DNA of 64,000 nucleotides, from assembly GCA_964370645.1 (NCBI GenBank), contig CAYJJS010000005.1:1-64000 (forward strand), given 5' to 3'. The notes under the pieces are model-generated. The model saw only the letters and a program-made list of their open reading frames with translations. It searched no databases and was not told the DNA's origin. Shown piece after piece: positions 44,698-53,781 of the stretch. Positions within the stretch are counted from its first letter, which is position 1. Each line of letters starts with the position of its first letter. Source of the DNA: CAMQRS01 sp964370645. Lineage in GTDB: Bacteria; Bacillota_I; Bacilli_A; Erysipelotrichales; Erysipelotrichaceae. The translations under genes and the position numbers were made by a program.

Positions 44698-46434
44698 ATG
44701 GAGTTAAGTGCAATTTACCATCGTACAAGTGATAATTGGTGTTATCCAATTGATACTGACAGTATAGAAATAAAAATTAAAACGGGATATGATGTACAAG
44801 AAGTTTTCTTAATTCATGGTGATCCTTATGATGGTGGTATCATGGGTGGTAACTTTAAATGGAATGGAAAAAAAGAACAAATCATCAAGATGAAAGAATT
44901 GAAGTATCACAAGGTATGGACAATTCATGTGAAGCCAGAATATAAACGTGTAAAGTATTATTTTGAACTACATACACAAGATGAATGTATGTTTATGTTT
45001 GAAGATGGATTTCTAAATGAAGAAGAGAGTAATATGCCTGGTAAAGGTTTACAATATTTCATTATGCCTTGGTTGAATGAATCGGATGTAAAAACTACAC
45101 CTAGTTGGGCGGCGAGTACAATTTGGTATCAAGTGTTCCCAGATCGTTTTGCTAGAGGGGATTTTGAGAGTGATAAAAAGGTTGTTCCTTGGGCAAGTAA
45201 AACACCATCTAATGAGGATGTGTATGGTGGTGATTTACAAGGAATTATGAATCGTTTGGATTACTTACGTAACCTAGGAATCAATGGTATCTACCTAAAT
45301 CCAATTTTTGCAGCGGCTTCTACACATAAATACGACACGATTGATTACTTTGCGATTGATCCAATGTTTGGTAGTAAAGAAACGTTTAGACAATTCGTGG
45401 ATGAGTGTCATAAACGTGGGATACGTGTTATGTTAGATGGAGTATTCAATCACTGTGGAAAAGAGTTTCCATTGTGGAAGGATGTTGCAGAAAAAGGAAG
45501 AGAATCAGCATATTATGATTGGTTTATGGTGAATGAGTGGCCTTTCGATATACAAAAAGATCATACACACGATCGTGAATTCTATTCTTTTGCATTTTAT
45601 GCAAATATGCCAAAATTAAATACGAATAACCCAGAGACAATGGAATACATTGTACAAGTTTGTGAGTATTGGATTCGTGAATTCAATATCGATGGTTGGC
45701 GTTTGGACGTAGCGAATGAAATTTCACATGAAATGTGTAAGTTGATTCAAAAAAGATGTCGTGCGTTGAAGCCGGATATTTATATTTTGGGTGAAATTTG
45801 GCATGATTCTATTAAATGGTTGCAAGGGGATGAATTTGATTCTGTGATGAATTATCCATTGACTACGGCGATTGTGGACTTTTGGGTAAATGACAAGATG
45901 ACAAATAAAACGTTTGAACATTTAATCAACAATTGTTATGAACGATATATGTATCAAACCAATGAAGTATTGTTTAATATGTTAGATTCACACGATACAG
46001 ATCGTATCTTCTCAAGAGTGCATAAGAATATAAATACTTTCTACCAACAATTTGTTATCTTATTTACGATGAGTGGTAGTTTGAGTGTGTATTATGGTAG
46101 TGAAATTGTAATGGATGGAGCACATGATCCATTGAATCGAGCGTGTATGCCATGGGATGAAATTGATGCGCACAAACATGATGAAAAAATCGATAAAATG
46201 AGGCAATTGATTGAAATGCGTCATACGTATAAAGCGGCAAGATCGCAAGAAATACAGTTCCAGTATACATATGGAAATGAACGTGTGATAGACTACGTGA
46301 AGGATGATAGCCTACGTGTTATTATTAATGCATCAGAAAGTCCAATTGAAATAGATGGACAAGTGGTGTTTAGCAATCATTTAGAAGGGACAACATTATT
46401 AGCTGGTGGAGTAGTAGTGTTGAATATAGAATAG
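44698..46434 (+). CDS. Neopullulanase/cyclomaltodextrinase-type GH13 enzyme
   Basis: A 578-residue cytoplasmic enzyme with a CBM34 N-terminal domain (1-125), GH13 barrel with family start TIWYQVFPDRFARGD, catalytic D337 (DGWRLDVANE), E366 (LGEIWHDS) and D433 (LDSHDTDR), and a C-terminal beta domain. This fits GH13 subfamily 20, which hydrolyses cyclodextrins, pullulan and maltodextrins to maltose or panose. GGAGG lies seven bases before the ATG. It ends the glgP operon before a strong terminator. It is a distant paralogue of the enzyme at 31302. Confidence 0.93.
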   Translation: MELSAIYHRTSDNWCYPIDTDSIEIKIKTGYDVQEVFLIHGDPYDGGIMGGNFKWNGKKEQIIKMKELKYHKVWTIHVKPEYKRVKYYFELHTQDECMFMFEDGFLNEEESNMPGKGLQYFIMPWLNESDVKTTPSWAASTIWYQVFPDRFARGDFESDKKVVPWASKTPSNEDVYGGDLQGIMNRLDYLRNLGINGIYLNPIFAAASTHKYDTIDYFAIDPMFGSKETFRQFVDECHKRGIRVMLDGVFNHCGKEFPLWKDVAEKGRESAYYDWFMVNEWPFDIQKDHTHDREFYSFAFYANMPKLNTNNPETMEYIVQVCEYWIREFNIDGWRLDVANEISHEMCKLIQKRCRALKPDIYILGEIWHDSIKWLQGDEFDSVMNYPLTTAIVDFWVNDKMTNKTFEHLINNCYERYMYQTNEVLFNMLDSHDTDRIFSRVHKNINTFYQQFVILFTMSGSLSVYYGSEIVMDGAHDPLNRACMPWDEIDAHKHDEKIDKMRQLIEMRHTYKAARSQEIQFQYTYGNERVIDYVKDDSLRVIINASESPIEIDGQVVFSNHLEGTTLLAGGVVVLNIE

Positions 46435-46463
46435 AAAAGACGTGTATGACACGTCTTTTTTTT
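46435..46463 (+). terminator. Terminator of the glgP operon
   Basis: AAAAGACGTGT / ACACGTCTTTT with an ATG loop and a run of eight T. Confidence 0.9.
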
Positions 46464-46491
46464 CTTAAGAAAATTCATAAAAAAACTGAAT

Positions 46492-46528
46492 GAAAACGCT
46501 TGCGAAAAACGTTTTCCTGTGTTATCAT
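46492..46528 (+). promoter_or_regulatory. malE promoter with embedded LacI-type operator
   Basis: -35 TTGCGA (46500-46505), 17-bp spacer, -10 TATCAT (46523-46528). The spacer carries AAAACGTTTT (46506-46515), and a related site GAAAACGCTTGC overlaps the -35. The order of half-site, -35, palindrome and -10 is the same as at glgP. Confidence 0.82.
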
Positions 46529-46555
46529 ATCTAATGTAAGGCGGATAAGCCTCTG

Positions 46556-46625
46556 AGGTTGAGTTATGTTTGGGATAAACATAGTATCAACCTTATCATT
46601 TGACAAGGAAAGAAAACGCTTTCCA
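46556..46625 (+). promoter_or_regulatory. Structured malE leader with a third operator
   Basis: The leader of about 105 bases holds a long two-part hairpin: AGGTTGA / TCAACCT outside and TATGTTT / AAACATA inside (46556-46593). Then GAAAACGCTTTC (46612-46623) overlaps a second hairpin GGAAAG-n6-CTTTCC (46607-46624) that ends three bases before the ribosome site. The element could be a roadblock operator in DNA and a translation modulator in RNA. Confidence 0.55.
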
Positions 46626-46639
46626 AAAAGGAGAAGAAA

Positions 46640-47824
46640 ATGAAAAAATTAGTAGCATTATTAGCAGTGTTCGGTTTAGCACTAACAGGATGTTCATCTG
46701 GTGGAGGAGAAACTGAAGAAAATAGTGGAGAAAAAGTGGTTGTTGAAGTTGGGGTAGAATCTAACTTTGTAAGTTACTTTGAAGATGTTGCAGAAATGTA
46801 CGAAGCAGAAAATGAAAATGTAGATATTAAAGTAGTTGAAGCTGGAATGTTTGATGCTTTTGAATCATTAGAAGCACAAAAAGGAAATGCGATTGACGTG
46901 TTAATGTTACCAAACGACCGTGTTGGAGATTTAGCAAGTAAAAAATTAATTGCACCGATTACTGCAGATATTTCAGGATATACTGAAACTGCACAAACTG
47001 CATCAACATATAATGGAGAAACGTACATGGTACCAACAAGTACAGATACTACATTATTATATTACAACAAAAGTTTAGTAGATGGAGCACCAGCTACATT
47101 ATCTGAGTTAAGCCCAGAAAACTTCGTTGCAAAATGGACAGACTTCTACTTTGCAGCAGGATTATTCATGGATCAAGGTGCTTACATCTTTGGAGATGGA
47201 GAAACAGATACAAGTGACATCGGGTTAAACAATGAAGGAGCTGTAGCGGCTGGAGAAATCATTCAAGACTTATATGCTTCAGGAACAACATACTGGGAAT
47301 CTTTAAAAGAGGAACAAGCAGGATACGACTTAATGACACAAGATTTCAAAGATGGAAAAATTCAATACATCGTGGATGGACCTTGGAAGTTTAACGAATA
47401 TACAGAAGCTATGGGTGAAGAAAATGTAGGTGTTGCACCAATTCCAACATGGAATGAAGGAAGTACTTACGCACCATTAGCTGGAACAAAAGGAATGGGA
47501 GTTAACGCTTATTCACCTGAAAAAGAAGAAGCAATCGCATTTGTAAATTACTTAGCATCAGAAGAATTAGCAACTAAATTCTATGAAGATACAAAAGAAG
47601 TTAGTCCATGGGCTGGTATCGAGTACCCAGAAGGATCATTACAATTAGCAGTGTTTGATGCAGCAGCAGTTGCAACATCAATGCCTACAGATCCAGCATT
47701 TGGGAAAGTATGGGAACCAATGGCAGATGCTTTAAAACAAATTGCTAATGGAGAAGACGTGCAAGCAGCATTAGATGCAGCGGCTGATACAATCGCGATC
47801 GAAATTGCAGCACTAGAAGGATAA
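46640..47824 (+). CDS. malE: Maltodextrin ABC transporter binding lipoprotein (MalE/MalX type)
   Basis: A 394-residue family 1 solute-binding protein. The lipobox LALTGC gives the lipidated C18. The mature part has the family features GDLASKKLIAPIT, YMVPTSTDTTLLYYNKSLV, DFKDGKIQYIVDGPWKF and the C-terminal region PTDPAFGKVWEPMADALKQIANG. Codon choice is biased as for abundant proteins. It is first in the operon and followed by a terminator-like hairpin, which would favour high binding-protein levels over the permease. Substrate is inferred from the surrounding amylolytic genes. Confidence 0.94.
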   Translation: MKKLVALLAVFGLALTGCSSGGGETEENSGEKVVVEVGVESNFVSYFEDVAEMYEAENENVDIKVVEAGMFDAFESLEAQKGNAIDVLMLPNDRVGDLASKKLIAPITADISGYTETAQTASTYNGETYMVPTSTDTTLLYYNKSLVDGAPATLSELSPENFVAKWTDFYFAAGLFMDQGAYIFGDGETDTSDIGLNNEGAVAAGEIIQDLYASGTTYWESLKEEQAGYDLMTQDFKDGKIQYIVDGPWKFNEYTEAMGEENVGVAPIPTWNEGSTYAPLAGTKGMGVNAYSPEKEEAIAFVNYLASEELATKFYEDTKEVSPWAGIEYPEGSLQLAVFDAAAVATSMPTDPAFGKVWEPMADALKQIANGEDVQAALDAAADTIAIEIAALEG

Positions 47825-47837
47825 TTTAAAATGCTCT

Positions 47838-47872
47838 AAGGACATCACCTATAAAGGGTATGTCCTTTTTTT
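47838..47872 (+). terminator. Intra-operon terminator, malE / malF
   Basis: AAGGACAT / ATGTCCTT with an inner ACCT / AGGGT pairing, then seven T. AAAGGAG of malF begins two bases after the T run, so malF must be reached by read-through. Confidence 0.82.
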
Positions 47873-47887
47873 GAAAGGAGAATATGA

Positions 47888-49198
47888 ATGAGTGATAAAT
47901 TAATATTTTGGATTTCATTTTTAATACCAGGATCTGGTCATATATTAATGAAACGAACAAAGGCAGGAGTATTAGGGGTTCTGTTTACAATAGCTGCATG
48001 GGTCGTGTCAGTTATATTCTTGATTCCTAATATACTTGCGAGTTTTGTTTACCATAACGATGGTGGATATGAAGGACAATGGACATTAGGTGCACAAGAG
48101 ATAACTGATGATTCGTTTTTAATTTTAATAACTACCGTGTTTTCTGTAGCGGTTATTGCAGTATTTATCCTAGTAGCTTATGCTTTTGCAAGAGATGCAA
48201 GAAATGCGAAGAAAACCATTAACTCGGGCGAAGTTGTCTTAACATTTAAAGAGAAAGCGAAAGCAATTGCACCGGATGCAATTCCACAGTTAGTAATTGC
48301 TCCAAGTTTTGCGTTTATGTTTGTAATTATGTTTGTACCAGCAATTGTATCTATTTTAATTGCCTTTACAAACTATCGCTCACATATCGTGCCTCCTGGT
48401 TTCTTAGTATCATGGGAAGGATTGGATAATTTTGCGGCTCTATTTAGTGATCCGCGTTTAACATCAGCATTTACGGATACGCTTAGTTGGTCATTGATTT
48501 GGACATTCTGTGCTACGATGCTAACATTGGTGTTAGGAGTAGTACTTGCGATTTTATGTAACAATAAACATATTAAAGGTAAAAAGTTCTTTAGAACAGT
48601 ATACTTATTACCTTGGGCTGTACCAGCTTTCTTAACTATTTTAATATTTCAAATTTTCTTTTCTAGACATGGAGCGATGAACTCTATTGTGTTACCATTG
48701 TTTACTGGAAGTGAATACTCGTTTGAAACAGCAGTAGGATTCTTACTAGATGCGGATTTGGCTAAGGTGACGGTAATTTTAATTCAAGGGTGGCTTGGAT
48801 TCCCTTATATTTATGTGTTAGTGACAGGTATCTTACAAACGATTCCTGATGATTTATACGAAGCAGCAAATATAGATGGTGGTAATCCTTGGTCTAATTT
48901 CTGGGATATTACTTTCCCAATTATTATGTCAAGTGCAGCACCAACAATGATTACACAGTTTACTTTTAACTTTAATAATGTAATGATTTTCTACTTATTG
49001 GTAACAGATATTCCAAAAGAGGTAGGATCTATGTATGGACCATTAGAAACGATTGCATCATTAGGGTATAACTTATTAGTACAACAAGAATTCTCGACAG
49101 CAGCAGTGTTTACACTTTTAACATCACTAGTTGTATCAGGGGTAGTGTTGTTCTCTTGGATTAAGACGGGAGCATTTAAGAAGGAGGATGTAATGTAA
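47888..49198 (+). CDS. malF: Maltodextrin ABC transporter permease MalF
   Basis: A 436-residue permease with eight membrane segments. The first 110 residues form the extra N-terminal helices (LIPGSGHILMKRTKAGVLG) seen in Firmicutes MalF; the BPD_transp_1 domain follows with the EAA loop LYEAANIDGGNPWSNFWDITFPII that docks to MalK. An ATG four bases earlier runs into a stop, so this start is fixed. It shares one base with malG. Confidence 0.94.
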   Translation: MSDKLIFWISFLIPGSGHILMKRTKAGVLGVLFTIAAWVVSVIFLIPNILASFVYHNDGGYEGQWTLGAQEITDDSFLILITTVFSVAVIAVFILVAYAFARDARNAKKTINSGEVVLTFKEKAKAIAPDAIPQLVIAPSFAFMFVIMFVPAIVSILIAFTNYRSHIVPPGFLVSWEGLDNFAALFSDPRLTSAFTDTLSWSLIWTFCATMLTLVLGVVLAILCNNKHIKGKKFFRTVYLLPWAVPAFLTILIFQIFFSRHGAMNSIVLPLFTGSEYSFETAVGFLLDADLAKVTVILIQGWLGFPYIYVLVTGILQTIPDDLYEAANIDGGNPWSNFWDITFPIIMSSAAPTMITQFTFNFNNVMIFYLLVTDIPKEVGSMYGPLETIASLGYNLLVQQEFSTAAVFTLLTSLVVSGVVLFSWIKTGAFKKEDVM

Positions 49199-50067
49199 TG
49201 AATAGCGCAAAATTTAGAAAGAATTTAAGTATATTTTTCATTTATTTAGTATTGTTTGCAATGACTATCATCATATTATTTCCATTATTTGTAACCGTTA
49301 TGAGTGCATTTAATACATCAAATACATTGTTTTCAACAACATTGATTCCAGAAAGCTTCTCATTTACAGAAAATTTCGAACAATTATTTAGTGAAACAGC
49401 GTATGTTAGTTGGTTCATTAATACATTTACGATATCTATTACCACGATGCTTATAGCAACTACTATCATCACGATTAATGGATATATTTATTCAAGACAA
49501 AGATTCAAAGGAAGAAAATCTAGTTTAACTTCTTTATTGATTATTCAAATCATTCCAAGTGGAAGTACGTTGATTGCCTTATATGCAATTGCGAATTCGA
49601 TTGGAATTTATGGAACAAGTAACCCAGAAGTATCTACATTTATTTTCTTAATTGTGATTTATTCGGTTGGTTCGATTCCTATGAATACCTTATTAATGAA
49701 AGGGTATTATGATTCAATTCCAAAAGATTTGGATGAATCAGCGAAAATTGATGGAGCAACACACTTTCAAATATTCACACAAATTTTAATTCCATTAGTA
49801 AAGCCTATGATTGCAGTAACTGCATTATTTACTTTCTTAGGACCTATTGGAGATGTAATTATGGCAGATTTCTTAATTACTAGTTATGATAGTGCACACC
49901 AAACTTTAGCCGTGGGGTTAAATGGTTTAATTGATGATCCAACAAATCAGTCATATAACTTATTTGCAGCAGGATCAATTTTAGTAGCTATACCAGCAAT
50001 TTTATTATTCTTTAAATTACAAAAATATATCGTTGGTGGTTTAACAGCGGGAGGAGTAAAAGGTTAA
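49198..50067 (+). CDS. malG: Maltodextrin ABC transporter permease MalG
   Basis: A 289-residue permease with six membrane segments and the EAA loop LDESAKIDGATHFQIFTQILIPLVKP. It begins on the last base of the malF stop codon (TAATG), a translational coupling that suits heterodimer assembly. The C-terminus ends LTAGGVKG, typical of MalG, which reaches into the MalK interface. Confidence 0.94.
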   Translation: MNSAKFRKNLSIFFIYLVLFAMTIIILFPLFVTVMSAFNTSNTLFSTTLIPESFSFTENFEQLFSETAYVSWFINTFTISITTMLIATTIITINGYIYSRQRFKGRKSSLTSLLIIQIIPSGSTLIALYAIANSIGIYGTSNPEVSTFIFLIVIYSVGSIPMNTLLMKGYYDSIPKDLDESAKIDGATHFQIFTQILIPLVKPMIAVTALFTFLGPIGDVIMADFLITSYDSAHQTLAVGLNGLIDDPTNQSYNLFAAGSILVAIPAILLFFKLQKYIVGGLTAGGVKG

Positions 50068-50068
50068 T

Positions 50069-51199
50069 ATGAAAAAGATCGTTTTAAAAGATGTAAGAAA
50101 AAAATACCCGAATTCAGATCACTATGCAGTGAAAGAGTTCAATATGGAAATTGATGAAGGGGAATTCATTGTATTTGTAGGACCTTCTGGATGTGGGAAA
50201 TCAACAACGTTACGTATGATTGCTGGTTTAGAAGATATTACAGAAGGAGAATTGTGGATTGATGGAGAATTAGCAAACGATAAAAGTTCAAAGGAACGTG
50301 ATATCGCAATGGTTTTCCAAAGTTATGCTTTATATCCACATATGAAAGTTTCTGAAAATATTGGATATGGTTTAAAATTAAGAAAGTATTCAAAAGACGA
50401 TATCAAAAAGGCAGTAGAGGCTGTATCAAAAGACTTAGACCTTACACCATACCTAGATCGTTTACCAAAAAATATGTCTGGGGGACAACGTCAACGTGTT
50501 GCCTTGGGTAGAGCTATGGTGCGTAAGCCAAAATTATTCTTAATGGATGAGCCATTAAGTAACTTGGATGCAAAATTACGTTCTTCAACAAGAGCAGAGA
50601 TTTCTAGATTGCATCGTGAAAAGGGTGTGGTTACTATTTATGTAACACATGACCAAGTAGAAGCGATGACAATGGCAGACCGTATCGTGGTAATGTCTAT
50701 GGGAGAAGTACAACAAATTGGAACTCCAAAAGAATTATACTTAAACCCAATTAATAAGTTTGTAGCTACATTTATTGGACAACCTCCAATGAATACGATT
50801 AAAGGAAACTATGCAGATGGTAAATTTAGTTGCGAAAGTTTTACGATTGCTGTATCAGATGGAGATCGTAAAATATTAGATGAAAATGGATATAATGGAA
50901 AAGAAATTATTTTAGGTATGCGTTCACACGCTATTTGTGATGGTGAATTGTATAAAGGTGTATATCCAGATGCAACGATTACAGTAAATCCAATTAATGT
51001 AGAGTACTTAGGTGATAGCATTAGTATCTTCTTTGAACCAGAAAAAGGGAATTTATTTGTTTCAAGTATTGCACCAAGAACAGAGGTGGAAGTAGATAAA
51101 CCATGTGAATTGGTTATTGAAAAAACAAAACTTTATTTCTTTGATGTAGATACTGAAAAGTCAATCAAGTACGAAACAAATGCGAAATCAACTTACTAA
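50069..51199 (+). CDS. malK: Sugar ABC transporter ATPase, MalK/MsmX type
   Basis: A 376-residue ATPase: Walker A GPSGCGKST (about 38-46), Q-loop VFQSYALYPHM, signature MSGGQRQRVALGRAM, Walker B LFLMDEPLSNLD, and switch His VTHDQVEAM, followed by a C-terminal regulatory OB-type domain (about 240-370). The start follows the malG stop by one base. In Firmicutes such ATPases (MsmX) often serve several sugar importers; linkage to malEFG suggests a dedicated role. The start of the following gene lies inside its last 20 bases. Confidence 0.94.
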   Translation: MKKIVLKDVRKKYPNSDHYAVKEFNMEIDEGEFIVFVGPSGCGKSTTLRMIAGLEDITEGELWIDGELANDKSSKERDIAMVFQSYALYPHMKVSENIGYGLKLRKYSKDDIKKAVEAVSKDLDLTPYLDRLPKNMSGGQRQRVALGRAMVRKPKLFLMDEPLSNLDAKLRSSTRAEISRLHREKGVVTIYVTHDQVEAMTMADRIVVMSMGEVQQIGTPKELYLNPINKFVATFIGQPPMNTIKGNYADGKFSCESFTIAVSDGDRKILDENGYNGKEIILGMRSHAICDGELYKGVYPDATITVNPINVEYLGDSISIFFEPEKGNLFVSSIAPRTEVEVDKPCELVIEKTKLYFFDVDTEKSIKYETNAKSTY

Positions 51200-51788
51200 T
51201 ATTATTGTTGGGATAGGTTGTTTTGTAGTAGTGCTTGTGCTTGGGGTAGTGATTTATTTGAAGATTAATCCTGCACCTGCATTTGACTATGAAATATTTC
51301 AACAAGAATTAACGCAGTTTAAAGAAGAGAATGACGATTTTAACGAGGTACAACAAGAGGTTATTGCATATATACAATATGTGGAAAACCATGAAAATCC
51401 AGCATCTATCAATGAATCGATTTATGACATATTACCTGAAGTAAATGTATCTACCGCTTTTGTAAGTAGTAATGATGATCAACTTCGTGATATGGCGGAT
51501 TTAGTCATTGATCAAGCACAGGAGTTTTATGGTGTTGAAAATATAAAAATATTAGATGTTGTTTACTCCACAGAAGAAAGATTAGCGATTTATACACAGT
51601 CTCCTAGAAGTTATTTGTTTTATGCAATGAGCGAGGATAAAGAAAATATGGTGGGAATTATTGTTACACCAACAGAAAATGGGTATGAATTAGAAACGCT
51701 TTGGAGTTTAGAACAAGCAAGTGATGTGAAATTTGTTGAACAAGAATCAAATCGATTACTATTCTTATTTTCAAATAAGGTATTTTAA
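51180..51788 (+). CDS. Membrane-anchored protein of unknown function in the mal operon
   Basis: A 202-residue protein with one N-terminal helix (about 7-28) and an acidic extracytoplasmic part of about 170 residues, probably alpha/beta (long charged helix 38-75, later YELETLWSLEQ). I recognise no family. It starts inside the last codons of malK without a ribosome site, so it would be translated by coupling to malK, and it ends before a hairpin. Its place between transporter and debranching enzyme genes suggests a part in maltodextrin uptake or regulation, but nothing in the sequence shows what. Confidence 0.75.
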   Translation: MRNQLTNIIVGIGCFVVVLVLGVVIYLKINPAPAFDYEIFQQELTQFKEENDDFNEVQQEVIAYIQYVENHENPASINESIYDILPEVNVSTAFVSSNDDQLRDMADLVIDQAQEFYGVENIKILDVVYSTEERLAIYTQSPRSYLFYAMSEDKENMVGIIVTPTENGYELETLWSLEQASDVKFVEQESNRLLFLFSNKVF

Positions 51789-51815
51789 GAAAAGAGCTAG
51801 TAATAGCTCTTTTCT
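51788..51815 (+). terminator. Hairpin before the debranching enzyme gene
   Basis: A perfect 12-bp stem AGAAAAGAGCTA / TAGCTCTTTTCT with a GTAA loop, starting on the stop codon of the previous gene. The T run is short; the AAAGGA ribosome site follows eight bases later. Confidence 0.65.
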
Positions 51816-51834
51816 ATTATCAGAAAGGACAAAT

Positions 51835-53781
51835 ATGAAGTTTACTTATGGATGTAGTGCATTACAAATGAAGGAAGATGCACAAAAACAATGCTATTTA
51901 TTAGCCAATGGGCTAGGGGGATATTCTTCTTTAACGTTAGTGAATTCACTGACAAGAAATGATCATGCGTTACTTATGGCGGCTTTAAAGGCACCAGATG
52001 TACGTTATCATTTAGTGAGTCGTCTAGATGAATGTATCGTTATACAAGGGAATGAGTATGTATTAAGTGCTCAACAGTATGTGGATCATACAAAAGAAAC
52101 TTTTGGAGAACGTTTCTTGATTAACGTTACACAAGAATATATAATTCAATTTACATATTTCGTAGAAGGCGTTGAAGTGGTAAAGGAAGTAGTGGTAGAG
52201 CATGGAAAAAATAGTGTAGGGATACGTTACAGCATCAGCAATCCATTACAAAAAGAAGTGCAATTGAAAATCACTCCGTGTTATCAGTTTGTAGAAAGAG
52301 GTAGCTTGTTGTCTGTGAACCAGACCTTTGATATACAAGAGCGTGAAGTCAAGTCTAACGGTGTTACTTTGCATGTGCACACGGATGCAGACTCTTACTT
52401 AATGTCGGACGAAGTTGAATTTGACCAAGATTTATATTATGCACACGATGCAAGAGATGGGCGTTTTTCATATGGGTGTGTCGCAAAACAAATTACGTAC
52501 TGTTATGATGCTACTTGTGATAGAAGTATTGATTTAATCTTCTCATTAGAAGAGAGTGCTAAGGATGTAGCCACTATGATAGATGAAGAAAGACAACGTC
52601 AAGATGAATTGATTCAAAAAAGTGGTGCGAAGAGTGCGCTGAGTAAAGCGTTTGTGAGAGCTAGTGATGCTTTTGTGGTGAAAAGAGATTCTATTGATGG
52701 ATTAACATTAATGGCTGGATATCCTTTCTTTTTAGATTGGGGTAGGGATACTATGTACACCATAGAAGGTGCGTGTATTTACACGAATCGTTATGAAGAA
52801 AGTGAAAATATTCTAGACACTTTTGTAAAGTATTTACATAAGGGAATCATGCCTAATTTATTCCCAGAAGGAGATAATCCACCACTATACAATACGGTAG
52901 ATGCATCATTACTATTTATACAAGCGGTGTATATTCAATATGAACGTACGAAAGATGTTCGTTTTGTAGAAAAAATGTTTCCAGCTATTATGGAAATTGT
53001 AGAACACTATAAAAATGGTACAGACTACGATATTTGTATGGATGAAGATGGTTTGATTCAAGCAGGTAGTGGACTTATGCAGTTAACATGGATGGATGTG
53101 CGTTATAAAGATATTTTGCCAACACCACGTCATGGAAAACCAGTGGAGGTTAATGCGTATTGGTATAGTGCGCTTTGTACACTTGTTGCGTTCGCAAAGT
53201 TACTTGGAAAAGAAGTAGAAGAGTATGATAAACTATCTGTATTGGTGAAGAAAAGTTTTAATGAGAAATTTTATAATGCTGAGAAGAAATGTTTATATGA
53301 TGTTATTTCAGGCAATGAAAGTGATCATCAAATTAGATGTAATCAAATTTGGGCTGTATCTGTGCCGTTCTCACCTTTAGATACGAGTATAGCGAAACAG
53401 GTCGTTCATTGTGTTTATGAGAAACTATATACGCCTTATGGGTTGCGTACACTAGCTATTGAAGATCCACAATTTGTTGCTGAATACAGTGGTAGTTTGA
53501 AAAAAAGAGATTTGTCATATCATCAGGGAACGGTTTGGACTTTCCCATTAGGCTCTTATTTCAAAGCATACTTGAAGGTGAATGCGTATTCTAAAGAAGC
53601 CATTCAAGTTGTGAAAAAACAATTGTCGTATTTTGAAGATGCATTACGTGAAGGATGTGTAGGACAAGTTGCAGAAATTTATGATGGATTATTTCCAGCA
53701 ACATCTAGAGGTTGCTTTGCACAAGGATGGAGTGTAAGTGAAATATTAAAAATCATGTTGGAGGTGGAAGCGTATGAATAA
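51835..53781 (+). CDS. Glycogen debranching enzyme (amylo-alpha-1,6-glucosidase type)
   Basis: A 648-residue protein with an N-terminal GDE_N-like beta domain (to about 270; NGLGGYSSLTLVNSLTRNDHALLMAALK is the family opening) and an (alpha/alpha)6 barrel of GH133 type. Conserved barrel blocks are MAGYPFFLDWGRDTMYTIEGA, GIMPNLFPEGDNPPLYNTVDASLLFI, GSGLMQLTWMDVRYKDILPTPRHGKPVEVNAYWYSAL, and SYHQGTVWTFPLGSYF. It would remove single alpha-1,6 glucosyl stubs. The ATG follows AAAGGA. Eight bases overlap the pullulanase gene. Confidence 0.92.
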   Translation: MKFTYGCSALQMKEDAQKQCYLLANGLGGYSSLTLVNSLTRNDHALLMAALKAPDVRYHLVSRLDECIVIQGNEYVLSAQQYVDHTKETFGERFLINVTQEYIIQFTYFVEGVEVVKEVVVEHGKNSVGIRYSISNPLQKEVQLKITPCYQFVERGSLLSVNQTFDIQEREVKSNGVTLHVHTDADSYLMSDEVEFDQDLYYAHDARDGRFSYGCVAKQITYCYDATCDRSIDLIFSLEESAKDVATMIDEERQRQDELIQKSGAKSALSKAFVRASDAFVVKRDSIDGLTLMAGYPFFLDWGRDTMYTIEGACIYTNRYEESENILDTFVKYLHKGIMPNLFPEGDNPPLYNTVDASLLFIQAVYIQYERTKDVRFVEKMFPAIMEIVEHYKNGTDYDICMDEDGLIQAGSGLMQLTWMDVRYKDILPTPRHGKPVEVNAYWYSALCTLVAFAKLLGKEVEEYDKLSVLVKKSFNEKFYNAEKKCLYDVISGNESDHQIRCNQIWAVSVPFSPLDTSIAKQVVHCVYEKLYTPYGLRTLAIEDPQFVAEYSGSLKKRDLSYHQGTVWTFPLGSYFKAYLKVNAYSKEAIQVVKKQLSYFEDALREGCVGQVAEIYDGLFPATSRGCFAQGWSVSEILKIMLEVEAYE

